DNA from: Citrus sinensis
Lineage: Eukaryota > Streptophyta > Magnoliopsida > Sapindales > Rutaceae
Assembly (NCBI RefSeq): GCF_022201045.2
Contig: NC_068559.1
Location: 24,993,501-25,057,500 of the forward strand
Reading direction: 5' to 3'
Length of the DNA stretch: 64,000 nt
Part shown: positions 10,375 through 23,800 of the stretch, piece by piece
Numbering within the stretch: the first letter of the stretch is position 1
How the letters are laid out: every line of letters starts with the position of its first letter
Translations under genes and position numbers: made by a program
The notes under the pieces: model-generated
Database searches by the model: none
Told to the model about the DNA's origin: nothing
The model's input: the letters and a program-made list of their open reading frames with translations, nothing else

Positions 10375-13300
10375 ATGGCTCTTACTTTTGGAAAGTTAAC
10401 ATTCCTCGTCGGGGCAGGTCCGTACAATTTTCCCCTAATTGATTTATTCTTTTACTCTTCCTTTTTTTCCCTCGTGAATTGGCTGCATATAGCTCCAAAT
10501 TGACTGTTGCGATAGTGGTGGAATTTAAAATTAGGGTTTTTGGTGAAAACTAGATCCCGAGTTGAATTAGTAAGTGGTATATAGGGTTGCTGTGCTGTAG
10601 GATTTGAGGGAGTGGTTATGTCCTGAGCTTAGAAGGACTGAATTTTACATGTTATTTCTGGTCGAAGATAACCTATTCTGTACAAGTGATAGAATTAAAG
10701 GGAGTTAATTTGAATTTTCAGTGGCTTCTAGTTTGGAGTAACTCTATTCCATCTATGAATGGAAGTTCAATTTACATGTTATTTTTGGTTGAAGATAACA
10801 TATTTAGTACAAGTATTGAAATTAAAGGGGATTAATTTAAAATTGTAGGGACTACAAGTTTGGAGTAACACTGTGCCCTTTATGAATGGAAGTGCAGTGG
10901 TATTAGTTTGTATATTGTCTTAGGTATGGAGTGGAAAACAGGGGATGCTAAATAGGTTTTATTCGAGGAAATGGTATGTATAGTTGTCGACAAACTACTA
11001 ACAGTGAGATTGATGAGAACCTGTGAGTTGTTGGGGAAGGGCTGCTCAACCGGGTGACTTACTTAACGAAATGAGTGCAAAACTTTCTAGATGAACTAGC
11101 AGAGTCATGTGGAGTAATAATTTTGTTAATACAGTAACGGTCATGTGGATTATCCAGAAGTACATCCTCCTTTTGGAATTTCATTTAGGAAATAGATAAT
11201 CTCATTTGAGCATACTGTATTATTCATTTTCATGTCATCTTTCCATGGCAATATTCCCATTCCTATCGTGGCTTTCAGGCTTCATTCAAAGATGTCTTAT
11301 GCATTATGTGTTGGTGAAGTATCCCAACACCCTCGTCCAAATCTTTCATGGATCCTGTGTTGATCACATATCCCAAGTCATATGTTCTATGCACTTGCTC
11401 TTACATATTTTAATGTTCGGCATTTTTAATTGGGTATAAGATGCGTCTGGACAGATAGTACATACTTGGTTTTTTTTCCTGTGTCTCAGGTATTCTAACC
11501 TCAGTACTTGCTAAGGAAGGGCGACTGTCGAGCGTTTCTGATGCTGTTGGAGGTACTTTGAAGGTATCTCTATGACTAAGAGCTAAATCTAATTCTATTC
11601 GCTTATAATTGTATTCAGTTTGACTGTGTTTTGTGCATTTATTTTTATCTCAATGATAGGAATTTGTTACAACTCACATGCAATGTACGCCTGTCAGATA
11701 TGTTTCTCTAACGATTATGTTTTCTTTTGGAAATGAGGAGCAAATATACTTCCAAACTTATTGTTTGTAATAAGAATCTTTATTATTATGTGTTGCATTA
11801 AGAGCTTATTTTCTGTTTCTGGTCGTAGCTTTGATTTATCCATTGAATGAAAACCCTTCATACTTTTAAATCTGTTTTATTTTTTTCCCATCAGTAAGGG
11901 ATTGTGATTTAATCATTATTTTTTTTCCTTGTATCCTATGCCTGATTCGAATCTGATTATAACTCAAATTGATTTTTCTTCTGCACAGATTGTCTCAAAG
12001 CTAATTAAACAAGATGATCCTGGTCCTTCAGATAGAAAGCTATTCAATGACTTGTTGGCTGAGGTTGGCATTTGACCTCTTCATTTTCAATTGCTGAAGT
12101 GCATATATTTATATTGCAATGGTTTAGCACGAGTGTACTTTGGTTGTCTATTTGCTTATGGTTGAGATCTGCCTTGGAACTTGGAAGAGATTAAATACAT
12201 TTTCTATCCTTCTTTTTTCTTTTGGGGAGGAGGGTGGCTTGAATTCAATCTTTGAGACAATAATCTTTTACTACCTACATATTTGGAACTTGCTAAACAG
12301 TGACAATTTTTTGAAAGTAAACATCTTCTTTTAGTTGTTTATCTTGCTTCCCATTTTCAGCTGCAACAAGGCCATACCAACCAAGTAGAACTGACCAAGT
12401 GGGTTAGCAGCAGGTTATTTTGAGCTGGGTTGAGACTGTACCGACGTAATGCAACCGGATCCAAGTTGGCCTAAAATTCATAACCTGGACTTGAATAGCT
12501 TTCAAATTCAACCTGGAAGACTTGGTTCCTTAGAACTTGTTTCTTTGATTCTGTCTCGAAGTGGTTGTTTTGCTGTGTGCCCACCTTTGTTTCTGGTTTC
12601 ATTGTTCCTACTTAACAGATATCAGCTAATTAATTTGCCAGAACATTCAATAAAAGACCTAACAAAATTGACAAGCCCACGGCATCTAATATCTGAAAAG
12701 CTGATAGGAGTTTTGGATTTCCAAATCCATCTGACCTCTTTTGTAGCAAAGGACCTTGGTAAATGTGCCTTTCTGTAATTGAGGCAGTGGTGCTATACCA
12801 GTCTAAAACTGCCAAGAAGTATCCACAATGATTGTTTAGTCCTTTTATGCCTACATATTGTTGTGATCTTTTCTTTTATTTCAAATTTGTTGGGTAAAGA
12901 GTGTATAGATAATTTTCAGATTTTCGGAATGTGCGTTGTGTTTTTGGTCCATGAATCTTATTTTGAGTCTAGTAGTTTGACAGGATCTCTGTTTATTCTC
13001 TGATTGGTTTGCTGGTCAAAAGGTGATATATCGTAACTTAATTTTCCTCAGTTATTTTAGGATAGGGAGACATTAAGGACCTGTAGCATATTTGGTATGC
13101 TTCAGAGATGTAGAGTTGAATGCATCCATGACCTATCGACATATTTTGTATGCTTAAACAGAGAGAGTTAAAGGATAAGGTTTATGATTGCTCCTGAGGG
13201 ATTGGGTTTTCCTTCTTCCTTTGCTTTATTATAATTTCCCGCATTTACTACTATGCGTTCTTTATGTATTCCTAATTCAACTTTAGTACATCTATCCTCC

Positions 13301-16300
13301 AAACTTTCTTATGTTGAAACTCACGATTTTCTCTCCATTAAGTGAGGATTCCTTAGCCCACAATTTGATTTAAACAGTTTTTTCTCGGTGTATACATTTT
13401 TTTTTCCACAAAGGTGATCTGAATTGTCGACATCTGTGATGTCTTCCTGTATCGTTGGAGTTCAATTTTTGAGTGCGGTGCTCTCGGTGTTCTGTCTGTT
13501 GATGGGGTTTTTTCTTCTGGTTTTTTTTTTTTGGGGGGGGGGGGGGGGGGGTTCAAATGGGGTTTTATTGGTGTATCTAAATTAAGTTTGTTATTGAACT
13601 TTTACAGGTTAGCAGTGTGCAACAGGAACTGTCACACGTTCCTAGATCAGTCATAATTGAGACTTCAAGTGGAAGTGGAACAGGTTTTTCTTCTAAATCC
13701 TCTCTTTACCTGTGTAGAGTAGCATCCTATTTACCCTGCCTATGTTCCTCCTAGGCTTCTCAGAAGACCTTCTGCTGGTTAACCTTTTAGAAAGGTGGTC
13801 AGCTAATGTTCTCTCAGTAGCATGTGACTGATGTTGATTGCTTCTCTGAACCATCTATTTCAGTTGGTGCCTTTTTTATATATACATAAATTTTAGTAAT
13901 TAGATTATGAACTCTTGAGAAATCTTTAATCTCTTAATTTTTGTTTGATTCATGACTTGCTGGTACCCTTTCTTGAAATCTACTATTCCCCAGCTGTCCT
14001 TGTAAATTCTCCTTATGCATTACTTGTTAACATCTTCTGACTCATTTTATCATGTGCAGGTGCTAAACAATATGGTGTAATTGTTGTTATTGTAGCTGTT
14101 GGATATGGCTATGTTTGGTGGAAGGTAGGAGGATGGTCAAAGTTTCGTTATGCATAATTTTTCCTGAGTTTATTCAAATATAACCTGACTTCGAAAATTT
14201 ATGCGGTATGGATCTTGAAGAAACTTGTTTTGGGAGTGTTATATGACAGAACTTGGTCACTGAAGAAGATAGTAGCTGATTGACTGTGAAATCTTAGATT
14301 TATTGTTTAATTTACTTGACATGGTGATTTTCTAATTGTTCTTTTTTTAATTAGTGTAATTTATTGAAGAGATTGCTTGGATTGCCAGTCAAGAAGAAAC
14401 AAAAACATACATCAGATGTCCTCAGTGGAAAGATAAAGGAAATAGGTTGGGGAATCAGATACCTAAATTAATAGTATTTGAAAATAATAAGCAGAAGGAA
14501 ACATTGCCTTGATGGAGTCATCCAACTGAAGAGTGATCACAAACTGAAGATTTAGTCTTTGTAAAGAAAATTAATCTCTTAGAATTATGCATTTTTATCT
14601 GGCTCATCTGCTCTGAACTAGATGGAGGATATTTTAGCTGAAGTGTCTCATTTCTCTGCCTGCTTCCTATTCTTTCCAACAAGTAAACATTTTTGTGGCT
14701 GTTCTTAGCATGGCCTCTTAGCGCAATTAGGAAAAGGACTGGTAACTACTAATTCCTTGTGCGAGAACAGTGATGCAACACATTAAAGAAATGGTAAAAC
14801 TATAAAACCTGTGCACCCAATACAAAGTAAAAGAAATATCTAAATTTGAATAACCTCTCTATTTATAGAAACAAATTATTTCCAAACTTCTTTGGTTTTG
14901 AAACCCTTGAAATTATTCCATAAACTCCTTTTCTAGTTATTTTGTTAAGGTAACTCAAAGAAAGACCAAAGAGTTTCAATTCCCAATTATATACAGTGCT
15001 CATAATAATAGAATCCCACGAAGCTCATTGTTTCCATTTTCCAATCCCTGAAGTCCTGTGTTTTCAGTATTATAATATGGCAAAGTAACTACCTCTGCTA
15101 TCTCATGTGAATATACTCTGCTATATTTTGAATTGTTTTCTGCTTCATAATTATTCATTTTGGGCATCAGTTTCGTCTGTAATATTCCTTGAATGGTTTC
15201 AGGGTTGGAAGCTTCCTGATATGATGTTTGCAACGAGACGTAGTTTATCTGACGCTTGCAATTCTGTAGCCAGACAACTTGAGGATGTTTATTCATCAAT
15301 CTCGGCAAGTTTTTTAATTCATTGATGTCTTGATTGTCATTACAATAGTGTACGTGTATATTCATTTGGTTATGTTTGTGGTAATTGATAATATACTCGT
15401 ACAACAAAAACAATTATGGCATATTGAATTCTGACAAACTAAAATTATGGTGATATTCGATTTTAATTTACAGATTGGAGATAGATGTGGTCTTGTTTGT
15501 TCTCTCAGTTTATCATTTTATTTCAATTGACTTTTTTATAAAAACAGGCACTTAGTTGTATTTTACATCTTTTTGTTCAGTAAAATGTGAGCGTTTGAGC
15601 ATCCAAGTAACTGATCTCTTTTTTACTTTCTTTATACCAGGCTGCTCAGCGGCAGTTATCATCCAAGATAACCAGTGTGGATCGTGATGTGAATAAAATT
15701 GTAGAAATCTCCCAGGCTACACAGGAAGAGGTGAGTGCAATATGATATTTGCGTGTGTTTATGTGTATTGTTTGTAGACATTTCAAGTTTTTTACTGACT
15801 TTTCAAGCCCTTCAGGTTACTATATTACGAGGAAGATCAAAGTTGATTGGTGATGAGTTTCAATCTGTTCGTGACATTGTTCAAACTCTGGTGAGCAATC
15901 TGTAAAATTATAACATCGTTTTTTTACTCTGTTGTTTTAAGTTTTTTAGGTCCTTGTTGAGAAGCTAATTTCCCCCTAATTTTGCGGTTATTCAGGAAAG
16001 TAAACTAATTGAAATTGAAGGCAAGCAGGTAATTTTTATTTCAACAACATAGTTTACTGTGATTCGAATTTCAGCCTGTTTATGCTGTTTATTGTAAGTT
16101 CTAATGCTTGTGATTGTCTGTTTAGGATATCACAACCCTAGGAGTGAAGAAGTTGTGTGATCGTGCCAGGGAACTGGAGAATGGCAGACCTACAGAGCTT
16201 GTTCAGGCATGAACTGGATTTAATAACTGATATTATTTTGCAGATCCGTATTACATGCAGTGAAATTATTTTCAAGTCAGTTTATTTTTTCAAGTGGTGC

Positions 16301-18807
16301 TGTTATTATGTTGTTGAAAAATAAAACACACAATCCATTGAATTTTTCTGGTTCAGAGTTTAGGTTTGTTTGACTTCCTGGTGGCCCTTGTAAATTTGTT
16401 GAAGGGTTTTATTTTTAATGTTTTAATCTTTTATTGTTTAGGGAGAGAAAAAGAGCGGGCATGGGGTGGGTTCTCTTATAGGTCATTACAATAGGTTTAT
16501 CGTTTGGGTGGGGTACTGACCAGGGTCCTAACAATTGGTATGAGAGGAAGACCGCATAGCATTGCCATGTGGTGGACTCAATGTTTTGGACAAGAAAGCC
16601 AACATTTCTCCCTCGACTGGGGTCTTATCTGGGGGGTGGATTATTGACTCTGATGAGCTAATTCCTACATTACGTTCTCTGTGCTTACCTTGTTTATAAA
16701 GTTTATATTTTTCATTTATTATTATTATTATTATTTTTTTATTTTTTAATTAATTTTTTTTGGGGATGGGGGGAAAACAATTTCTATGCTATTTAACTAT
16801 ACTTTCTCACCTGTAGGCTTCACGTTACACTTTGTCGAGAACAACGCTTGAATTACCAGGAATTACGCCATCTTCAAGGGTAACTTTTAGCCCCATTTTA
16901 GAATTTACTGCTAACACTTATTTTAATCTTATATGATAATTGAACCAAATGCTTGCGTGGGGGAAAGAGAAAAAAATTTCCTTTCTCTATCATTCATCTT
17001 TTCATCTTTTCTTCCAGATATGATTTTGTTCTTATTCTAGATCTTGTTTGTCATGCGTCTTGGGCTGTTCAACTTTGTAGGAATTTTGTGCCTTCTCCAA
17101 ATAAGAAAAGAGTATTGCTTTTGAACAAATTTATTCTTTTGAATTTTATATTGGATCCATTTTTACCTTTAAGCAAAATGGTCACCAACGAAAAGCCTAT
17201 CTTTCCATTAGCTGTTCCATACTGTTTAGTTTCTGCTTGCTTGGTGGTTCATTGCTTCCACTAAATTGGGAGATCAGTTCAAGAAATTGAATTGTAAATA
17301 ATTCATATTTGATTGACTGTTCACTTACCCTGCCTTGTGTATGACTGTGTGTGTTTTCATTTTATTTAAGCATTCCATTAGCCATAAGCATAAATCTTTA
17401 TAAATGGAACTGCTTGATCTTATTTGGCTTACTCGATACTTTGCTCACTCAATCCAATTTGTGTCTTAGCAGTCTGGGTCCTTGCATCCTTTGCCTCTGG
17501 AACCACCATCTCCGTCCAATTCCAATGGATCTCATAAGGTTAGTTGACTTTCTTAACACGAACGTGATTGGGGATAAAAATACTGGATGGGTACAAATGG
17601 GGAAATGATGTTCTGGTTTCTGCTTCACATATCAATGGTAGGGTGGTTACTGGCATGTCCAGTTGCCCATGGTGGGAACAGTTTGGTAGGCCAAAACCCA
17701 ACATGACTTGCTAGGCATGGCGCCTGTTCGGGCCCTTTTTATTATATATCTTTTGAATTTTTCATTTTCAAGTTGAAAAGATAATCTATTTTGTGTGTTT
17801 GAAAATTGAATAAACAGATTTTAATTGAGTTTTCAGGATTTTTATCTTTTAAAGATTTATATATTCATTACTTAATGACAATGACAATGCAGGAATTATC
17901 AAATTTTTATTTTTTGGGGTTCCTCTGCATTATTGGTTATTATTTTTAAATCCCAATGACAGCCTTGTCATGCTAGACCATGTTATGACGGTCTGGTTGT
18001 GCAGCACCATCAGTTCTGTGTGCCAATTGGCACATTCTAACCATGTTGGCCAAGCCTGGCACACTAGCAATAACCCGTTGGCTGGGCTGAGCTGGGCTGG
18101 GCTTTATTGGAAATTGAGTGGATTCATGCTATGTGCTGGGCTGCCTGGACTAGTTTACACTACCAGTCTACAATCTTCTGACTCAATTTTATTGGTTTGG
18201 TAGTGTATAACCTTGCACTATTGCAAGATATTAACAATATACTTATTCTAGGAATTCTTCCTTGCAATGAAACAATGATTTACCAGAGCAATTTGGATGT
18301 AATTAACCATATGGGGCTATTTATTTGTTTTTCTTTTAATTGTGGTATATGTCCTTTGACTTCTTGATTCATGGTGAGATTCTAACTTGATAAGTGTCCG
18401 TTAAAAAAGGAGTAAATAGAGTGTCTTCTCCTCCTACAATTTTGTTTCAAACAAAAGCTTATTCTTTTGGCCCTCCGCAGGTTGACCGGCAGAATTGTGT
18501 CTCGGCCTCTGGCCTCAAGGTTGGCTTTTAATATTTTACTACCCTCCCCAAAATCTCTCATTCATGCCCATAAAGTCTTAGTGATCTCTGGTTTTGTTTC
18601 TAGGAGTTCAATGGAGTTACAAAACTGGGGGAGTCATCAAGGAGTCCTAAGGTTTCTAATGGTATTGCAGCTTCAGAAGACTTAGGCAGCTGGTCTTCGA
18701 GTAATGGTGTGCCTGGTAGACGTTTTAGTGGTTCAGTCTTGACAAGGCAGCGGAGTGCAACGAATGGATTGGCACAACAAGTGCTTTCAAGTGGACAGCA
18801 ATGCTGA
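10375..18807 (+). CDS. DUF1664 coiled-coil membrane protein
   Basis: Fourteen exons join in frame to 361 residues: 10375-10417, 11490-11563, 11989-12063, 13608-13683, 14060-14124, 15203-15304, 15641-15730, 15816-15890, 15996-16028, 16126-16206, 16817-16879, 17473-17538, 18481-18519, 18604-18807. The N-terminus is hydrophobic (MALTFGKLTFLVGAG), and a membrane span YGVIVVIVAVGYGYVWW lies at residues 94-110. The DUF1664 region follows (GWKLPDMMFATRR, residues 112 onward), heptad-like and coiled-coil prone to about residue 225. The Ser/Pro/Asn-rich tail looks disordered. The family is plant-specific and of unknown biochemical function. Intron 6 uses a GC donor; intron 10 probably does too, although a GT donor six bases upstream also keeps frame (dropping two residues). 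The exon 12 start could be 17470 instead. A poly(A) signal AATAAA is at 18848. No function is claimed beyond family membership. Confidence 0.85.
10644..10895. repeat. Tandem duplication, 127-bp unit, in intron 1
   Basis: A block starting TTTACATGTTATTTCTGGTC at 10644 recurs 127 bp later at 10771 with scattered differences. It ends in the shared text GTTTGGAGTAAC and TATGAATGGAAGT. It is intronic in the DUF1664 gene. Confidence 0.75.
13530..13551. repeat. Poly-T/poly-G homopolymer tract in intron 3
   Basis: A T run passes directly into a G run of about 18 in intron 3 of the DUF1664 gene. Such runs are prone to length error in sequencing and to slippage. Confidence 0.85.
15305..15640 (+). other. 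GC-AG intron (intron 6 of DUF1664 gene)
   Basis: The exon ends ATC TCG and the intron opens GCAAGT, the consensus of GC-type U2 donors. It closes with a normal AG at 15640, and the next exon reads GCT GCT CAG. The only nearby GT (15309) shifts the frame and soon meets a stop in exon 7. Confidence 0.85.
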
Positions 18808-19639
18808 GGTTATGTTGCATTGATGACCATGAAAATTTCTTCTATACAATAAAGAGCTGTGCTCTGCTCTGAGCCGAAGGCCATCCAAAGTTAGCTGTGG
18901 CTGCCTAGTCTCCCCCTTGAATAGACACAGTGCCCAAGCCAAATGATAGAAACTGGACTGGTTACTGAGTTTTTGTAGAGAAGCCATTAATGTTATTAAG
19001 AGTGGACTGATATCATTGTTGTGCATAACGATGGAGGGAACCCTTGTTCCTTTTGAAAACTTATTTTTGTCAATATGAGAAATATAACAGGGGTTTGGCG
19101 GGGCAATAGGGAAAGCAAACTACAGGAGGTACGAAATGTTTGTCAATCAATTTTTTTTTATCTATTATATCAGATAAATGTCTCATGAAGATGAAAGAAA
19201 TTTATTTACTGATAGTATAATTTTGCTTTTATTTTGATGTGAATGCTAGTAAGTGGGCAGCCTATTTGCTACCTTTTACAATATATTAACTTGACATGGT
19301 CGAGGGGGAGTCGGATTTCGCTTGTTATTTTTAGTTTTTTCTTTCTCTGGTTAGTTGGAGAGAAGAAAGTAATGTTCACTGAAACAAACATTTAAAAGTA
19401 TCTCTGGACTCCTGTAACACAATATTTCAAATTTCCTCATTGCCAAAAGATGCGGTCTCATACTCTCAATGCACGCTCGAGGAGCACAATCCACCTTAAA
19501 ACAATTTCCATTCAGCAGGTCAACCTCGTATCTGCTTGTTATACTTTTATTAGTAAGCTTCACAACATTTAGAACGCTTGATTAAAGAATTGCTGGCACT
19601 AACCCGATATCAATGGCAAATTCAATTGCCTTCTTTGCA

Positions 19640-20230
19640 GTTACATGTTATGGGTCGCTCAAATGTTCGGCCACAGGAGGCTAAATTAGCTGGTCAGGAT
19701 AGGCTCAATAATGCGCTGCTCAATAAATTAACAAGTTAGGGTGTGCTTAGTAGTCGGGGTGCGCTCAGCAATCAGTCACGTAAGTACGTAACACATTAGC
19801 GAGTCTTAGTGTGCTCAACAGTAGACCGCCCAAGATTTTAAGTCTAAGTATAAGCCAAAGTGAACAAGCCTGACTTAATTTTAGAATTTTCTATAGAACG
19901 ATTTTCTAAATTAAGCACATGATCTGTGTGTAGAATTCTCTAATGTTTGCTGGAGATATTGCGGCAAGTTGCGCAAGTTGCACGGAAATCTTCAGATCTA
20001 GGCAAGCTTCACTATAAATAGGGCATGATACTTGCTATTTGATACACCACACATCAAGCACAAGCAACTCAAGCATACTTATAAAATTCTCTTATATTTT
20101 CTCTTTCGAGTAATAAATTTCGCTTTAACTATATTACTCTTTTTTTTCTTCAACTTTTCCACAAGCATCTTACTTGGTTAGCTTAAAAAGTTCGACAGGT
20201 TTACTTAACACTTTTTTTTTTTTGTGTTAG
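19640..20230 (+). repeat. LTR-like or TE-derived promoter block
   Basis: This stretch differs in texture from its surroundings. It has repeated GCTCA-type words (19655-19815), a TATA box TATAAAT near 20012, a CA-rich leader, and AATAAA near 20111 soon after. Dense order of TATA, short leader and poly(A) signal resembles the U3-R-U5 of a solo LTR or a similar retroelement. I found no clear TG..CA ends or target duplication and no open frame next to it. Confidence 0.3.
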
Positions 20231-20723
20231 ATATTGTCTAAGTATCACATGAATTGTTGCACAATGTAATCGTCCCATGACAGATAGCCTCCGCAAATTC
20301 CACATAATTTGGGCAACTAATCAACAATCCAATTACGGCAAATCCTTCCTTGAACTTGATTTAATTTTTTTATTTTTTACTTCCATCAGACAATAAAAAT
20401 TTGTAAGACGAGACTGGTTTGTCAGATATTTAGATATTGGCTATTATTTAATTTGATAAAATGGCGTTGACTATTATTTAATTCTGGAAAATATAAAAAG
20501 ATATATAATTCTAAAATAAAAGGTTCCAAATCCATTATCCAGATTCCTGAATTGAAAGAATATTGTCTTATTCCATTTTATTAATATGCTATACGCATAA
20601 CATGACCGTATAACTCGGTGTAGTCTTCGGAAAAGAAAATTGTCGCATCAGCAGTTTGTAAGAGACCGCGTGGACTGTCTCTAGGCTTAGCCCAATGGGC
20701 CACCTGATAGCCCGACTCATCAA

Positions 20724-20750
20724 TTTCCCGCCATTTTGCTTGTTTGGCGC
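20724..20750 (+). promoter_or_regulatory. Paired E2F-like sites before primase gene
   Basis: TTTCCCGCC lies at 20724-20732 and TTTGGCGC at 20743-20750. Both fit the E2F/DP consensus TTTSSCGC, 19 bp apart and about 100 bp before the primase ATG. Replication genes are classic E2F targets in plants, giving G1/S expression. The motifs are seen; their use is inferred. Confidence 0.75.
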
Positions 20751-20848
20751 GCTTGCAGGAAAATAAGAAAATTAAAAAATTAAAAAAAATCCCTAACGCC
20801 TCTCTGACTCTTCTCCTGTGATTCGAGGGAAACTGGGAGAGCGCAAAA

Positions 20849-23800
20849 ATGGAAATCGTTCCATCTCAAAGAACTAGGACAAATACTCCAAATGATAGCG
20901 TTTCAACTCTGCCTCTCTACCGTTATGCGCCTCAGCTCGAAGTCAGACTCGAAGATTTCGAGGTCTTTGCCATGGATCGCCTCCGAGGTGCTTAATTTCA
21001 CTTTGTAAATGAAATTAATTTTGATTTAAAGTTTCCTATGCTAATAACATTTCACATGCATGCTCCCATTAAAGAAAAATATACGTTCATTTTTAGTTTG
21101 GTTATTGCTGCAGTAGCTATTTGCTTCTGAGGAAGTATCGGAGGCGAAATGAAAATAAACGCAAGTCATACATTGGGGCTTATACTTCATCTTTTTTTTT
21201 TTACCCTGTCAACTTAGCAATCAATTACAATATTTTGTTTTGTGTTTTAAGTTTTAACCATTTATTGTCAATAGCATAAAACATCTGAATCAAACTTTTA
21301 ACCTTTTTCTAACAACATATATATTCTTAAGTTATTAAAGTAAGGAATAAGCGAAAAGATAAGAAAAACACACATTCAAATACTCTACAATACAAAATAT
21401 AATTCATGTTTTGCTTGTCTTTTAGTTTATTCCTTACTTTTAATAATTTGAAGGATCCCTTATTAGATAATGACTCTTTATGTATATGTATATATATTTC
21501 CTTTCTGCTTGTTGATGGTCAAAAAGATTCGGTGATGATCATCAGTGATTCAGTTCCCTCTAGTTTAAACTCTACTAAGGTAGCTGTTATTCTTTGAACA
21601 CGATGCAGTTCTTAAAGGAATCTCAGATGCGTTGGCTCGAGGAAAAAGGCCTGAAGAAATGGAAAATTTGGTAGAAGAACTGCACATTTGGTTTTACCAT
21701 AATCCCATATTAGTCCACCCATTTCTCAAATTTTTACAGGTTGGCTACTTATATAGGTAAGGGATTTGTGGAAGGCTAATATGAGGCACCCAGAGGCATC
21801 TGAAGAGGTCAACAAGGATATAATCTCTCACTTTGTACTACGTCTTGTGTATTGTAGAACGTAAGCCTATTCTATTTTTTTATGACGTGTAACACATGCT
21901 CTTTCTCCTGGATTTCTGGCTTATTGTTGTTCTCTTCCGATTTTAGGGAGGACTTGAGAAAATGGTTTCTTTCCATGGAGACTGCTCTATATCGCTACCG
22001 TTTTCTGCTTCGAAGCTCTGAGGCTAAGGTAGGGTTTTGGTTTTTATTAGTTCTTTCTTTTTCTTTTTATTTAGTCGTTCATTGATTGTATGCTATGCTT
22101 TTGAACTGGCAGAGAGCACTGATGGCAGAGTTTGACCTCCCATGCAAGGCAATTAGCAGAACAGAATTTGAGGTAATCATCTTCCAGTGATCTATTGTAA
22201 ACATGTGAAGCCGATTTTATTGGTTTCTTGCAAACACTTGAAAGTACATGCAAATGATAGATAAAAATCTTCGTACAAGTCTTAACCTCTTCTGCGTCTG
22301 GAAAATGCGGAGGATGAGCTTTTCAGATGTTCCAACTATTTTACAATGTCTTTTGTGACATGTTTTCCCCCACAGAATGTAAAGGAAAAATTGGAACAAG
22401 TTGCACGTTCCTTTGATCAGCCTTTACCCACTGGTGAGCATATTTCATTTTGGCTTTGTTAGCTACCTGATGCTGGACATACAACAATTGAATAATTTCT
22501 AGTTTGTGAAATTAATATTTCTATAAATCATACCAATTGCCAGCAGTCAAGACAAGATTAAAATGAGTGTCACTGGTAGATATTTACAAGAATTTTAAAA
22601 TGCAGTTCTCTCCAGATTTACTGGTAGATATTTACTAGAATTTTAAAATGGAGTTCTCTCCAGATTTAGTACAATAAAACAAATTCCCTTCATAGTTTGC
22701 TTCAGTATTTCTTTTTGTGAAGCACACATTGGTACATGCAATTGGAGAATTACCTATATTCTAGGAAAAATACATGTAATAACAGAGTCCTTTTGGTTGG
22801 GTTACAGATAAGAAGATATTATTAATTTGAATAAATTGTCTTTTTTATATTCTAATGCGCTTCATTTTTCTCATTCCCTTGGCAGCTGATGCTATATTCT
22901 ACAAGGTATATTTACTTTTGCTTGACTATCTATTATCGGTTTAATAAATGCAAACAATTATCAATTGAAGAAATGGTATCATATGAAAGGATTGATGAAA
23001 AAAGTTGCCCATGATGATGTATGTATACTGTGCACTGAAGAAAATTACATCCCTCTGTTCTGTGTCATCTTTTGACCAATATTAACACAATTAAATTGCT
23101 TGTATAAGTATTCTGTCTCATGGATGGATGATAAAAAAATATTTAGCATAGTCTCCAATCTTGATATCAGAAGGAGGTGTCAGTCTTGTGATTTGACAGT
23201 TAGCCATGTCTGAGAACTTTAATTGTCTACTCCTGGAAGGAAAAATTCATCTGATGTTTGCTAGTTTTATTTTGCCTACCTCTATTTACTTGTTCCACCA
23301 AAATGAAGGTTCCTTTTGAAGAGGTTCCAGAACTTGTAGCTGGTCGTAGAGTATATATCCATAAAGGACACGCTTATGTTGCTATGCATCAGGTGAGTAT
23401 TATTATGCTTCTTGTTACATTTTGGACATATGAAGTGTTGGACGTTATCAACATTATGAACATTTTTGTGTCCTTGTTCCCCTTCTATGTAGGTGGTTTC
23501 ACTTGTAGTCACACAGTTTCGCAGTAATCTATCAAAGGCGCTCATTTTAACAAACAGGTAACTTAGTTTCAAAAGCTTTTTATTTTTCAATATATCTGCA
23601 TTGGCCTTTTATATATGCAGTGCAGTAAGAAAACGTCGGCAATCACAAAGCATGCTGCATGGTATATCCCTTGCATAGGCTATAACAGTTGATATTTAGG
23701 ACATAATTTATTGCTGCAACATCTATACTTTTCTAGAAACAGAAAATGATTTTATACTGGTGCTTTCGGTTACCAGGTGGTAAGAGCTGTGTAAAGCGAA

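Noticed and set aside
12449..13003. Open frames of 60-110 codons inside DUF1664 intron 3
   Set aside because: They are intronic, overlap each other on both strands and carry no domain.
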